Source: Pseudomonadota bacterium (GTDB lineage Bacteria > Myxococcota_A > Bradymonadia > Bradymonadales > GCA-2716585). From it: a stretch of 64,000 nucleotides of DNA. Both the position numbers and the translations under genes were made by a program. The notes beneath the pieces were generated by a model, which searched no databases, was not told the DNA's origin, and was given only the letters and a program-made list of their open reading frames with translations. Positions 1 to 8,778 of this stretch are shown piece by piece. The DNA is taken from assembly GCA_005804885.1 (NCBI GenBank), contig SYOX01000083.1, forward strand, positions 30,457 through 94,456, read 5' to 3'. Within the stretch, counting starts at the first letter, position 1. Every line of letters starts with the position of its first letter.

Positions 1-298
1 CCAGCAGCTCCCGGGCCTCCTTGCGGGGACTGGACGGCGATCCGGCGATGTGCAGCGCCGCGATCCGCCGCCCGCCGATCTCCACCACCGCCTCCAGCGG
101 CAGGTGGCGCAGCTCCCCCCCGTCGATGTTGCCGCGCACCGCCGTCACCGGCGCGGCCCGCTCCAGCGCCTTGATCACCGACGCCTCACCCACGTCGCCC
201 GCGTGGACGATGTGATCGACCCCCCGGAAGATCTCCACCAGCGCCTCATCGACGAAGCCGTGCGTGTCCGAGAGCAGCCCGACGGTGGCGACCCTCAC
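1..298 (-). CDS. YfcE/MJ0936-type metallophosphoesterase, 3' part cut by window start
   Basis: The reverse strand from a GTG at 298 reads MRVATVGLLSDTHGFVDEAL, followed by HIVHAGDVGEASV, VRGNID and later ALHIAGSP. The SDTHG, HAGD and GN blocks are the metal-binding signatures of the calcineurin-like phosphodiesterase family (YfcE/MJ0936 type). About 99 codons are present and the C-terminus lies outside the window. The GTG start overlaps the TGA stop of the upstream acyltransferase gene (GTGA), so the two are probably translationally coupled. It is likely a cytoplasmic metal-dependent phosphodiesterase. The substrate cannot be told from sequence. It was missed by the ORF track because it runs off the edge. 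Confidence 0.85.
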   Translation of the reverse strand, partial: MRVATVGLLSDTHGFVDEALVEIFRGVDHIVHAGDVGEASVIKALERAAPVTAVRGNIDGGELRHLPLEAVVEIGGRRIAALHIAGSPSSPRKEARELL

Positions 299-1137
299 GG
301 GGACGCCTCGGCGGCAGGCAGCGCCCGCACGCCGGGTCGCAGCGCCGGATCGAGCTGCCACGGGTCGTCGAAGAGGTCGCGGATGACCTTGGCCAGCACC
401 CCGCCCTGCGCCCCGTCCATGAAGCGGTGATCGATCGTGGCCGTGATCGTCAACCTGTCCCGCACCACCACCTGGCCGCGATCGTCGGGCACCACGGCCT
501 TGTGGATCGCCCCCATGAGCACCAGCACCGGCACCCGCGCGAAGGGCGTGGGCGGCGCGAAGGCCTCGTCGAGCCCGAAGATGCCCACGTTCGTCAAGAT
601 GCACGAGCCGAAGGGGAAGGCCTCCAGCCCCAGCGCCTTGAGGTTGAGCCCCAGGCCGCTGGTCAAGAAGCCCACGGCCGTGATCAGCGGCCGGATCAGC
701 CACGTCGGCAGCGCCTTGAGCGGCCCCTTGCTCTTCTCGAAATCCTCGTCCTTGCCCCCGCGCAGCCGCTCGGCCCGCTCGCGCAGCTCCCGGGCCACGT
801 CCACGATCGACTTCTCGTCCAGCCGCTCGACCTTGACCTTGGCCAGATCCTTGCCGCCCTCCAGCACCACGAGGTAGGTCAAGTCCACGGTCTTGTGGGG
901 GATGTAGCGCCCGAAGAGGATGCGCCCGTTGAGCCCCGGCGCCTGCGCCAGCGCCATCGCCACGGCCTTGCCGACGAAGTGCGTGATCGTCACCTTCTCG
1001 CCGCTCTTCTCCCGCACCGCCTCCAGGTAGGCCAGCGCCTCGGTCGCGTCCACCGTGATCTTGCCGTAGATGTTGCCCTCGTCCGGCGGACCCCAGGTCG
1101 CGATCGCCAGCTTGCGGCGCGTCGTCATCATCGTCAT
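295..1137 (-). CDS. Stand-alone 2-oxoacid dehydrogenase E2-type acyltransferase catalytic domain
   Basis: This 280-residue protein matches the C-terminal catalytic core of dihydrolipoamide acyltransferases (E2). It has the SYNxxx-like entry into a CAT-type fold, a FGSCILTNVG stretch and the active-site region TATIDHRFMDGAQGG, which corresponds to the DHRxxDG motif. There are no N-terminal lipoyl or peripheral-subunit-binding domains, and no E1 or E3 genes are nearby, so it is probably not part of a classical dehydrogenase complex. Its start overlaps the stop of the DUF6939 gene by one base (TGATG) and its stop overlaps the phosphoesterase start, so the three form a tight operon. The acyl donor and acceptor are unknown. 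Confidence 0.8.
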   Translation of the reverse strand: MTMMTTRRKLAIATWGPPDEGNIYGKITVDATEALAYLEAVREKSGEKVTITHFVGKAVAMALAQAPGLNGRILFGRYIPHKTVDLTYLVVLEGGKDLAKVKVERLDEKSIVDVARELRERAERLRGGKDEDFEKSKGPLKALPTWLIRPLITAVGFLTSGLGLNLKALGLEAFPFGSCILTNVGIFGLDEAFAPPTPFARVPVLVLMGAIHKAVVPDDRGQVVVRDRLTITATIDHRFMDGAQGGVLAKVIRDLFDDPWQLDPALRPGVRALPAAEASP

Positions 1138-1703
1138 CAGCCCTCCTCCCGCCTGGGCCAGCGGCCCTCCACGTATCGCTTGACCAGCGCCGCGTGCGAC
1201 AGCGGCTTCTTGAGGTCCACCACCGAGCCGTTCGTCTCGTAATCCAGCAACACCACCGCCCTCTCTCCCTGCGCCGCCTCCCGCAGCCGCCCCACCTCCT
1301 CCTGGAGCCGATTCTCAAGCACCCACAGGTACATCGGCAGGTAGAGCTCCCACCGGGCCTCCAGGTAGCCCAGCAGCTCCTCGCCCCTCACCCCGCGCCG
1401 ATGCCCCCGCACGGCCCCGAGGCGCCTGACCGTCCGCTTGATCCCCCGCATGTGCGTGACCGCCATCTTCGACAAGTCCACGTCCTGACTCTCAAAAACC
1501 TTCAACCCCTGCCACGCGCCCTCGACCGACTGGCTCACGACGCCCTCGGAGAAGGGCACCGGGATGTCGCCGTGCGGGTAGAAGGGGCTGAACCTCACCC
1601 AGGGCTCCGGCCCCTTCGAGGTCAGGTCCAGGATCACCGCGTCTTCGCCGTGCCGCTTTGCGATCTGCGCCGGCATTGCGCTCTTGTGCTTGAGGATGAG
1701 CAT
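1137..1703 (-). CDS. DUF6939-family protein
   Basis: This 188-residue cytoplasmic protein begins MLILKHKSAMPAQIAKRHG and carries the conserved run LDLTSKGPEPWVRFSPFYPH, then VEGAWQGLKVFE, RGIKRTVRR, GHRRGV and LLDYETNG. I recall this pattern as the DUF6939 family, which is found mainly in actinobacteria and has no assigned function. The ORF track extends the frame to 2618, but everything upstream of 1703 is antisense to the acetyltransferase gene and is low-complexity shadow. The ATG at 1703 is the natural start. It is the first gene of a coupled minus-strand operon with the E2-type acyltransferase and the metallophosphoesterase, and it is divergent from the AAC(3) gene across about 150 bp. 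Confidence 0.75.
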   Translation of the reverse strand: MLILKHKSAMPAQIAKRHGEDAVILDLTSKGPEPWVRFSPFYPHGDIPVPFSEGVVSQSVEGAWQGLKVFESQDVDLSKMAVTHMRGIKRTVRRLGAVRGHRRGVRGEELLGYLEARWELYLPMYLWVLENRLQEEVGRLREAAQGERAVVLLDYETNGSVVDLKKPLSHAALVKRYVEGRWPRREEG

Positions 1704-1853
1704 CGGCCCTCTCCGCTTCTCTCTGTGTGTGCGGGTCCAGGGAGGGTAGGTCCTCTCGACCGCGCTGTCCATGCCGCAGCCCGATCCGCGCCGACTTGCG
1801 CATCCCCCCGCGAGCCCCACCTTCTGCCCTCCACGATCAAGGAGCGCCCGCCC

Positions 1854-2690
1854 ATGTCCACCCAGAGAGAGTCCCGCGCCGTGAGCCTCGATCCGACCCC
1901 CCACACCCGCCAGTCGCTCGCCCAGGGGCTGCGCGAGGGCGGCGTGCGGGCCGGCGAGCTCCTCCTGGTCCACACCTCGATGAGCGCCATCGGCTGGGTC
2001 TGCGGCGGCGAGGTGGCCCTCATCCAGGCCTTGCTGGACGCCCTCGGCCCCGAGGGCACCCTCGTCGTCCCCACCCACACCAGCGGCAACTCCGAGCCCT
2101 CGCGCTGGCAGTACCCGCCCGTCCCGGAGGCCTGGTGGCCCGCCATCCGCGCCCACATGCCCGCCTTCGACCCCGCCATCACCCCCACGCGCGGCATGGG
2201 CCGCGTCCCCGAGCTGCTGCGCGCGTGGCCCGGCGCGCGGCGCAGCCAGCACCCCAGCGTCTCCTTCGCCGCCCTCGGCCCCCTGGCCGCCGCGATCACC
2301 GACGACCACGCCCTGGCCTTCGGCCTCGGCGATCGCTCGCCGCTGGCCCGGATCTACGACCTCGACGGCCGCGTCCTGCTCCTTGGCGTCGACTTTGACC
2401 GCAACACCTCCTTCCACCTGGCCGAACACCGCGCCGCCTCCGCACCCCCGATCACCGAGGGCGGCGCGGCGCTGGACGAAGAGGGCCGCCGCGCCTGGCG
2501 CACCTGGCCCGACCTCGACGTCGACGCCGGCGCCTTCGTCCAGATCGGCCGCGATCTTGAGGCCGCCGGCCACGTCCACGCCTTCACCCTCGGCGCCGCG
2601 CCCTGCCGCCTCTTCCACCAGCCCACCGCCGTCGACTTCGCCACCGCAGCCCTCTCGCGCCCTCTTGAGGTGAAGGGAAGCCCGGCCTGA
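1854..2690 (+). CDS. AAC(3)-family (aminoglycoside N3-acetyltransferase-like) acetyltransferase
   Basis: The 278-residue protein starts at the ATG preceded by GGAG. It shows the family blocks LLVHTSMSAIGWVCGGE, ALGPEGTLVVPTHTSGNSE, a Glu/Arg-rich middle with TRGMGRVPELLR, QHPSVSFAALGP, GDRSPLARIYDLDGRVLLLGV and FHLAEHRA. These are hallmarks of the acetyl-CoA-dependent AAC(3)/YokD fold. Length is as expected (about 270). The ORF track starts it at 1194, but residues before 1854 are antisense shadow of DUF6939. A chromosomal location with host-like base composition argues for a housekeeping or self-protection role rather than recently acquired resistance. The true acceptor substrate is not predictable. 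Confidence 0.85.
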   Translation: MSTQRESRAVSLDPTPHTRQSLAQGLREGGVRAGELLLVHTSMSAIGWVCGGEVALIQALLDALGPEGTLVVPTHTSGNSEPSRWQYPPVPEAWWPAIRAHMPAFDPAITPTRGMGRVPELLRAWPGARRSQHPSVSFAALGPLAAAITDDHALAFGLGDRSPLARIYDLDGRVLLLGVDFDRNTSFHLAEHRAASAPPITEGGAALDEEGRRAWRTWPDLDVDAGAFVQIGRDLEAAGHVHAFTLGAAPCRLFHQPTAVDFATAALSRPLEVKGSPA

Positions 2691-2707
2691 GCGTCAGCTC
2701 CGCCCCA

Positions 2708-3463
2708 TCAATCGGCGCTGGCCTCCACGTCGAGGGAAAGCGACTGGAGCAGGAGGGCGATCTCGTCGTCGGAGAGCGGGCGGGTGCAGCGGGGGTTGAG
2801 GTCGCCGAGCTGGATGGGGCCGAGGCCGTGGCGCTGGAGCTTGACGATCTGGTAGCCGCAGTCGGCGCACATCTTTCGCAGCTGGCGGTGCTTGCCTTCG
2901 TGGATGGTGACGTGGATCCAGGTGGCGCGGGTGCGGCGCTCGCCGAGGGTGACGAGGGCGGGCAGGTAGGTGGTCCCGCCGACGGTCATGCCGGCCCTCA
3001 TGCGGTCGAGGCCGGGATCGTCGTCCTGGAGGTGGCCGCGGATCTTGATGGCGTAGTGCTTGGGGAAGGAGAAGTCGGGGTGGAGGATGCGGCGGGCCAG
3101 GGGGCCGTCGTTGGTCCAGAGCAGCGCTCCCTGGGTGTTGTAATCGAGGCGGCCGACGGGGAAGACGCCGGCGTCGAGGGCCTCCTGGGGGACGTAGCGG
3201 CCCAGGCCGGGGGTGCCGTCGGGGGCGTCGTCGATGGCCGTGAGGTGTTTGATGGGCTTGTGCATCACGAGGACGACGCGGGGGCCAGCGGAGGTGACGG
3301 GCTGACCGTCGACGGCGATCTCGCAGTCGTCGGGGGCGATGGGCTCGGCGAAGCGCGTGACGACCTCGCCGTTGACCGTGACGCGGCCCTCGACGATCAG
3401 GGCGCGCACGTCGCGCCGGGTGCCGGCGTTCATGGCCTGGAGCCATTTCTGCAAGGGGATCAT
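2708..3463 (-). CDS. RsuA/RluB-family 23S/16S rRNA pseudouridine synthase
   Basis: This protein has an N-terminal S4 RNA-binding domain (residues 1-60: PLQKWLQAMNAGTRRDVRAL..GRVTVNGEVV). The catalytic motif GRLDYNTQG carries the nucleophilic Asp of the RsuA/RluB/E/F family, and the C-terminal part contains EGKHRQLRKMC, a family signature. It isomerises a specific uridine of ribosomal RNA. The ORF opens at a TTG (3481), but the ATG at 3463 is preceded by GGAG at a suitable distance and puts the S4 domain at the N-terminus, giving 251 residues. The gene lies convergent to the acetyltransferase and divergent from the AAA+ gene. Assignment to RluB, RluE or RsuA needs phylogeny. Confidence 0.9.
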   Translation of the reverse strand: MIPLQKWLQAMNAGTRRDVRALIVEGRVTVNGEVVTRFAEPIAPDDCEIAVDGQPVTSAGPRVVLVMHKPIKHLTAIDDAPDGTPGLGRYVPQEALDAGVFPVGRLDYNTQGALLWTNDGPLARRILHPDFSFPKHYAIKIRGHLQDDDPGLDRMRAGMTVGGTTYLPALVTLGERRTRATWIHVTIHEGKHRQLRKMCADCGYQIVKLQRHGLGPIQLGDLNPRCTRPLSDDEIALLLQSLSLDVEASAD

Positions 3464-3641
3464 GGGCTTCTCCGCGTCCAAGGGGCCGCCAGACGGGCGT
3501 CAAGGCGGGCACAGTAGCACAGGCTGCGCGGGCTGATTGCGCGGATCGCGCATGTTGTGGCAGGGTTCGGGGGGAGTCAGCTCAAGCCGAGAGCGTCGGA
3601 TGGGAGAAGCCGGGACAGGGGCCTATGGGCCGGGGGAGTCG

Positions 3642-5753
3642 ATGCTGGATCAGCTCGCGCGGGTGCGCTTGTGGCTGGCGAGGCACCAGATCCTGTATGC
3701 GGAGCGGGAGCTGCATCCGGACCCGAGATCGCGGCACATGTTCGTCAGCGACGCCGAGTTCAGGGACACGCTCAGGGCCGAGGGGCCGGATCACGCGGCG
3801 CTGGAGGCGATAGAGCGTGAGCTGGAGGCGCTGGCGGGGCGCATCGAGGCGCGGGTCGAGGAGACGCTGATCGAGGGCGGCTCGGCGCCGCTGGAGGAGC
3901 TCCGGGCGGCCTTCCGGCTCAGCGACGTGGAGGTGGACGTGATCGTGGCGCTGGCGGCGCCGGAGATCGAGCAGCGGCTGGCCAGGGCCTACACCAACGC
4001 GTGGAGCGACTTTACGCTCAAGCAGGTCGAGGTGGCCTTCCTGATGGAGCTGCTGGGGCCGACGTGGGCGCGGCAGCAGGAGCTGCGCGAGGCGCTCTCG
4101 CTGGGGAGCCGGCTGGACGAGTACCTGCTGATCCACAGCTTCGGGAGCGACAAGTGGGCGCCGGACACGCCGCTGCTCTATCGGCGGCTGAAGCTCTCGG
4201 ACAGGCTCGTGGACTTCCTGTTGACGGGCCGGGGGGAGCGCCTGGATCGGGGTCTGGGGCGCTCGGCGAGGTTGGTGGCGGCGGGGCCGGGGGCGCTCGA
4301 CGGGCTCTTGATGCCGGAGGAGATCAAGCGCGGGCTGGTGCGGGTGTTGAGCAACAGCGCGCGGGAGCGGGGCGCGCGGGTGGCGCTGATCAGCCCGCCG
4401 GGTTGCGGGCGCAAGTCGCTGGCGGCGGCGCTGGCGGGGATGCCGGGGCGGCGCCTGCTGGTGCTCGACGCGCGCAGGCTGCCGCAGTCGGCGGCGGAGC
4501 TGGAGGTGGTGCTGCGGACCGCGCTTCGGGACGCGCACCTGGCGCGCGCGGACCTCTACCTGGATGTGCCGCCGTCGTTCTGCGACGACAGGCTGGCGCC
4601 GGAGGCCCGGCAGGCGCTCATCGACCTGCTGGGGTGGATGCCGGGGACGGTCTACATCGGCGCGGAGGTGGAGCCGGAGTGGCTCACGATGGTGTCCGGC
4701 GTGATCGTCTTCCGGCTGCCCTTCCCGACCGTCGAGGTGCAGGAGGCGCTCTGGCGGCGGCAGCTGGCCGGCCACGCGACGCTGGATCGGGACATCCCGC
4801 TGGAGGTGCTGGTGTCGGCCTACTCGCTCAGCGGCGGCGCCATCGAGATCGCCGCGCGCGAGGCGATCCACCAGTCGAGGGTGACGGGGGCGGGGCGCCA
4901 GGTGGTGATCTCGCGCTCGACGGTGACGGCCTGCGCGCAGGAGCAGCTCTCGCACCGGCTGGGCTTGCTGGCCGAGAAGGTCACGCAGATGTTGACCTGG
5001 AACGAGCTGGTGCTGCCGGACAAGACGATGAACGTGCTCAAGGATCTGGTGGCGCAGTACCGCAACCAGAACCGGGTCTTCAACGAGTGGGGCTTCAACA
5101 CCAAGGTGGCCTACGGTCGGGGGCTCACGGCGCTCTTTCACGGGCCGCCGGGCACGGGCAAGACGATGGTGGCCGGGATCATCGCGCGGGAGCTGGGCCT
5201 GGAGCTGTACAAGATCGACTTGAGCCGGGTGGTCGACAAGTACATCGGGGAGACGGAGAAGAACCTGGGGCGGATCTTCGACGAGGCCACCCGCTCGCGG
5301 GCCATCCTGCTCTTCGACGAGGCCGACAGCCTCTTCAGCAAGCGCACCCAGGTCAAGTCCAGCCACGATCGCTACGCCAACCTGGAGACGAACTACCTCC
5401 TGCAGCGCCTGGAGAGCTACGAGGGGGTGGCGCTCTTGACGACGAACTTCGAGGCCTCTCTGGACGAGGCCTTCAAGCGCCGGCTGCGCTTCAAGATCGC
5501 CTTCCCCTTCCCGGACGCCAAGGAGCGCGGCGCGCTCTGGGAGGCGATGATGCCAGGGCAGGCCTATGTGGAGGGGCCGCTGGACTTTGGGGGGCTCGGC
5601 GAGCATTTCGAGATGACCGGCGGGCACATCAAGAACGCGATGCTGCGAGGGGCCTTCTCGGCCGCGCAGCAAGGCAGCCCCATCACCGCCAGCATCCTCT
5701 ACGAGGCCGCCACGGAAGAGTACCGCGAGATGGGCAAGCTGGTCCGGTCCTGA
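3642..5753 (+). CDS. Large AAA+ ATPase, Afp15/PVC15-like, two AAA modules
   Basis: From the ATG at 3642 the product is 703 residues; an in-frame ATG at 3600 is an alternative. An N-terminal helical region contains LGSRLDEYLLIHSFGSDKW, a pattern shared with ATPases of extracellular contractile injection systems. A first, degenerate AAA module follows (LISPPGCGRKSLAAAL, with no intact GKT). A canonical C-terminal AAA+ domain has Walker A FHGPPGTGKTMVAG, the pore-side run YKIDLSRVVDKYIGETEKNL, Walker B ILLFDEADSLF, and sensor/Arg-finger LLTTNFEASLDEAFKRRLRF. No sheath, tube or baseplate genes lie nearby, so it is an orphan here. The next gene, 45 bp downstream on the same strand, is a YbjN-like protein and may be its partner. 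Confidence 0.8.
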   Translation: MLDQLARVRLWLARHQILYAERELHPDPRSRHMFVSDAEFRDTLRAEGPDHAALEAIERELEALAGRIEARVEETLIEGGSAPLEELRAAFRLSDVEVDVIVALAAPEIEQRLARAYTNAWSDFTLKQVEVAFLMELLGPTWARQQELREALSLGSRLDEYLLIHSFGSDKWAPDTPLLYRRLKLSDRLVDFLLTGRGERLDRGLGRSARLVAAGPGALDGLLMPEEIKRGLVRVLSNSARERGARVALISPPGCGRKSLAAALAGMPGRRLLVLDARRLPQSAAELEVVLRTALRDAHLARADLYLDVPPSFCDDRLAPEARQALIDLLGWMPGTVYIGAEVEPEWLTMVSGVIVFRLPFPTVEVQEALWRRQLAGHATLDRDIPLEVLVSAYSLSGGAIEIAAREAIHQSRVTGAGRQVVISRSTVTACAQEQLSHRLGLLAEKVTQMLTWNELVLPDKTMNVLKDLVAQYRNQNRVFNEWGFNTKVAYGRGLTALFHGPPGTGKTMVAGIIARELGLELYKIDLSRVVDKYIGETEKNLGRIFDEATRSRAILLFDEADSLFSKRTQVKSSHDRYANLETNYLLQRLESYEGVALLTTNFEASLDEAFKRRLRFKIAFPFPDAKERGALWEAMMPGQAYVEGPLDFGGLGEHFEMTGGHIKNAMLRGAFSAAQQGSPITASILYEAATEEYREMGKLVRS

Positions 5754-5798
5754 CGTTCCGCCTGAGATCCAACCACTGACACCAAGATGGAGCCTTAA

Positions 5799-6503
5799 GT
5801 GACAAAACAGAACGGACACCACAAGTCTCTGACGGAGCGCTTCACGGAGCTGCTGACCGCCGAGGGGATCGACTACGCCACCAGCGAGGAGGGCGACGCG
5901 CTCTTGATCCACGGCGAGACGGAGGCCGGTTCTTGCGAGGGCTACATCGTCATCGAGGAGCTGGAGGCGGTGGATCTGGACAACTCCGGCACGATGTCGG
6001 TGCGGCTGGACTTCTGCGAGGTGGCCTACGTGGTGCCGGTCGGGGAGATCGAGGATGAGGATCTGCCCGGGCTCCTTGAGCTGCTCGTCCGGCTCAACGA
6101 GAGCCACCGGATCGGGGCCTATGAGTTCAACATCGAGGAGCGGGAGCTGCGCTTCCGGATCTACCTGACCTTGCCCTCGGGTCAGGCCATCGCCCGCGAG
6201 CACCTGCTGCTGCCGCTCTACGAGGGGATCTCGGCGATCAACACGCACCACGAGGCCTTCCGCATGGTGCTTGAGGAGGGCTGCGATCCCGCCCACGCCA
6301 CCGCCGAGATCTTCGCGCTGGAGGCGCTGGAGGACGGCGATCTCAACGAGGAGCTGCTGGAGCGGGCCAACGCGCTCTACGATCTGGCCAGGGCGCGCTA
6401 CGCGGCCCGCGGCGAGGATGAGCTGCTGGCGGATCTGGAGGCGAGGTTGATGCGGCTGGCCCACCAGGCCGGCGAGGCGATGACGCGGTCGCTGCGCTCG
6501 TGA
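5799..6503 (+). CDS. YbjN/secretion-chaperone-like acidic protein
   Basis: A 234-residue acidic protein starts at a GTG (5799). The stretch DNSGTMSVRLDFCEVAYVVP, LLELLVRLNESHRIGAYEFN, and then LRFRIYLTLPSGQAIAREHLLL resembles the alpha/beta fold of YbjN and type III secretion chaperone-like proteins. A helical, charged C-terminal tail contains LEDGDLNEELLERANALYDLA. There is no signal peptide or membrane segment. It sits directly downstream of the AAA+ ATPase on the same strand, and an operon is likely. By analogy with the fold, it may bind the ATPase or a client protein. That role is inference. No catalytic motif was seen. Confidence 0.6.
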   Translation: MTKQNGHHKSLTERFTELLTAEGIDYATSEEGDALLIHGETEAGSCEGYIVIEELEAVDLDNSGTMSVRLDFCEVAYVVPVGEIEDEDLPGLLELLVRLNESHRIGAYEFNIEERELRFRIYLTLPSGQAIAREHLLLPLYEGISAINTHHEAFRMVLEEGCDPAHATAEIFALEALEDGDLNEELLERANALYDLARARYAARGEDELLADLEARLMRLAHQAGEAMTRSLRS

Positions 6504-6594
6504 GGCCGGGGCTGGCCTCGGCCCGGCGCGCCGAGCGTGGATCTCGGCGCGCGATCAGCGCCGGCGTGGCGCGAGGGCGCCCGGACGGGGCTCC

Positions 6595-8124
6595 TCACTC
6601 GTCCGAGGCCTCGGGGCTCTGAAGCGCGATGGCTCTGAAGTCCTTCTCCCAGCGCTTGAGTTGCTTGCCGCTGACGCCGCCGAGCACCTCGATGGCGTGC
6701 CTGAGCCGGGCGCGCGAGAGGTCCGGGCCGAGGATCTCCATCGAGTGGTAGAGCGGGGTCGAGACGGTGCCGCCGGAGGTGGCCACGAAGATCGGCTTGT
6801 TGAAGAGCCGCGGCTTGATCGCCAGGGCCTCGGCCACCTTGGTGAGCGTCTCCTGGATGGCCTCGGCCTCCCAGCTGCGCAGCGCCTCCAGCGCCCAGAG
6901 CGAGAACTGGAGCCACTGGACGATGTCGGCCTGGGGCACCTTCTTCAAGTCCTTGTCTTTCTCTGTAAAATCAGCAACTTGAAGATCAAGCAACCCGGCA
7001 AAGAAGAAGGCCAGCGCCGGCCCCAGGTCGCTCAGCAGCCGGGTGCGGGGCTGGATCAGGGGGATGATCGGGGCCATGTACTCGGCGTTGAGCGCCCAGC
7101 CGCGCACGAGGCCGGCGAAGCCCGCGGCGTCGTAATCCTCGCGGATATAGCGCTCGTTGAGCCAGGTCAGCTTCTGGACGTCGAAGACCGGCCCGCCGAG
7201 CGAGACGCGCGAGAGGTCGAAGTGGGCGATCATGTCCTCCAGGGTGAACTTCTCGATCGTCTCGTCGGGCATCGACCAGGCCATCAGGCCCAGGTAGTTC
7301 GTCAGGGCCTCGGGCAAGAAGCCCATGCGCTGGTAGTAGAGGATGCTGGTGGGGTTCTTGCGCTTGCTCAGCTTGCTGCGGTCGGGGTTGCGAAGCAGCG
7401 GCAGGTGGCACAGCACGGGCGGCTCCCAGCCAAAATACCCATAGAGCAGCAGGTGCTTGGGCGCCGAGCTGATCCACTCCTCGCCGCGCAGCACGTGCGT
7501 GATCTGCATGTGGTGGTCGTCGACGACGTTGGCCAGGTGGTAGGTGGGCATCCCGTCGGACTTGATGAGCACCTGCATGTCGACCTGCGACCACGCGATC
7601 TCGATCGGCTCGCGGCGCAAGAAGTCGTCAAAGACGCACGAGCCCTCGCGAGGCACCTTCATGCGCACCACGTTGGGCTCGCCGGCCTCCAGCCGCCGCG
7701 CGACCTCCTGGGCCGACAGGTCGGCGCAGCGCCCGTCGTAGCCGGGGTTGATCCCGCCGGCCAGCTGCTCCTGGCGAAGCTCGCCGAGGCGCTCCGTGGT
7801 GCAGAAGCACCGGAAGGCGTGGCCCTTGTCGAGCAGGATCTGCGCGTGCTCGGCGTAGAGGTCAAAGCGCTCGCTCTGCCGGTAGGGGCCAAAAGGACCC
7901 CCGACGTCCGGCCCCTCGTCCCAGCTCAGCCCGGCCCACTTGAGCGCCTTGAGGATCATGTCCTCGGACTGGCGCGTGCTGCGGGCCTGATCGGTGTCCT
8001 CGATCCGCAGGATGAACTGGCCGCCCTGCTGGCGCGCGAAGCACAGGTTGAAGAGCGCGACGTAGGCGGTCCCCACATGGGGATCGCCGGTCGGAGATGG
8101 CGCAATCCGGGTTCGAACGGTCAT
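6595..8124 (-). CDS. gltX: Glutamyl-tRNA synthetase
   Basis: The 509-residue class I synthetase charges tRNA-Glu with glutamate. The HIGH-type motif is in [16 protein letters not shown] and the KMSKS-type motif is SKLSKRKNP. In between are [22 protein letters not shown] and [20 protein letters not shown], all diagnostic for GluRS. The C-terminal anticodon-binding part includes [11 protein letters not shown] and [15 protein letters not shown]. The ATG at 8124 has AAGGAG upstream. Length is normal to slightly long. Its 5' flank (8125-8349) contains one copy of the 17-bp direct repeat that bounds the AT-rich block, so that block abuts the upstream region of this essential gene. Confidence 0.95.
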   Translation of the reverse strand: MTVRTRIAPSPTGDPHVGTAYVALFNLCFARQQGGQFILRIEDTDQARSTRQSEDMILKALKWAGLSWDEGPDVGGPFGPYRQSERFDLYAEHAQILLDKGHAFRCFCTTERLGELRQEQLAGGINPGYDGRCADLSAQEVARRLEAGEPNVVRMKVPREGSCVFDDFLRREPIEIAWSQVDMQVLIKSDGMPTYHLANVVDDHHMQITHVLRGEEWISSAPKHLLLYGYFGWEPPVLCHLPLLRNPDRSKLSKRKNPTSILYYQRMGFLPEALTNYLGLMAWSMPDETIEKFTLEDMIAHFDLSRVSLGGPVFDVQKLTWLNERYIREDYDAAGFAGLVRGWALNAEYMAPIIPLIQPRTRLLSDLGPALAFFFAGLLDLQVADFTEKDKDLKKVPQADIVQWLQFSLWALEALRSWEAEAIQETLTKVAEALAIKPRLFNKPIFVATSGGTVSTPLYHSMEILGPDLSRARLRHAIEVLGGVSGKQLKRWEKDFRAIALQSPEASDE

Positions 8125-8177
8125 TCAACGACTCCTTGATCAAGGGCGCGCGCGGGGGACGATGGAAGTGCAGACAT

Positions 8178-8194
8178 CAGGTTCGCTCAGTGAA
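8178..8194. repeat. Left copy of 17-bp direct repeat (island boundary)
   Basis: CAGGTTCGCTCAGTGAA occurs here and again, exactly and in the same orientation, at 16978-16994. The two copies enclose all six AT-richer genes of the 8.3-16.8 kb block and no backbone gene. The sequence outside the 17 bases does not match. It could be an attachment-site or insertion duplication. The alternative is a shared upstream element, since each copy lies upstream of a minus-strand gene. Confidence 0.7.
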
Positions 8195-8349
8195 AATGGT
8201 CGGGCAGGTGCAACGTAATGGTCGAGATCAAGTGCAAGAAGGTGGCTCGGGCCTGGTGGGCTCAGCGGCCGAGTCCCGGACCACCGATGAGCCGCTCAGG
8301 CGTGGATGTCGAAGTCCTCGTGCGCCATGACGGTCATCAGTGGCGGACT

Positions 8350-8754
8350 TCAGACCAGGGTCGGGCTCATGGAGAGGCGGACGTTGAGGACGCCCTCGAA
8401 GTCCGTGGAGACGAACTGGGCCTTGATGTAGTTGATGCCTCGCAGCGAGAGTTCAAAAACCTCCTCGACGTCGGTGTCGGAGGCGGCGTCGAAGACGAAC
8501 GTGAGGGCTGCAGCGCCGATGGGCGGGAAGTTCATCTTGTCGATGGACTGCAAGAGGGAAAAGGTGAATTTATTGTTGCCAGAGCCCGAGAAGGGCTTGT
8601 TGTCGGTGACGATGCGCAGCCTGAAGATGGCCTCGTTGATCGGGCGCACATCGAGGGCATCCTGATTGCGCGGCGTCCAGGACTGGGGAGCCAGGAGAGT
8701 TCCGGCGGGATGGCCCAGTGTGATCTGTTGATAGGGCAGCACGACGATGGCCAT
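8350..8754 (-). CDS. Small paralogous protein A of the AT-rich block
   Basis: This 134-residue protein begins MAIVVLPYQQITLGHPAGT. The ATG at 8754 lies 6 bases after GGAGG, and the ORF-track start at a TTG six bases upstream is less likely. It shares with the two upstream genes the opening pattern [IV]xxxPYQxITLGxxGG followed by PxSW, and a C-terminal half of alternating hydrophobic strands. It has no signal peptide, transmembrane segment or catalytic motif. A beta-sandwich fold is plausible from the strand pattern. It is the last and most divergent of three tandem paralogues and lies upstream of gltX on the same strand. I do not recognise the family. Confidence 0.75.
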   Translation of the reverse strand: MAIVVLPYQQITLGHPAGTLLAPQSWTPRNQDALDVRPINEAIFRLRIVTDNKPFSGSGNNKFTFSLLQSIDKMNFPPIGAAALTFVFDAASDTDVEEVFELSLRGINYIKAQFVSTDFEGVLNVRLSMSPTLV

Positions 8755-8778
8755 GGTCAACCTCCGAGGGTGGCTTGG

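Noticed and set aside
1704-2618. Extension of the DUF6939 frame to 493 residues
   Set aside because: The extra part is Gly/Asp/Glu-rich antisense of the acetyltransferase gene, and the family starts at the ATG 1703.
4001-5779. 592-residue plus-strand ORF inside the AAA+ gene
   Set aside because: It is an overlapping +1 frame dominated by Gly/Ala/Arg, and the AAA+ motifs are in the other frame.
3582-6464. 960-residue minus-strand ORF opposite the AAA+ and YbjN-like genes
   Set aside because: It is Arg/Leu/Pro-rich antisense shadow typical of high-GC DNA, without any domain.
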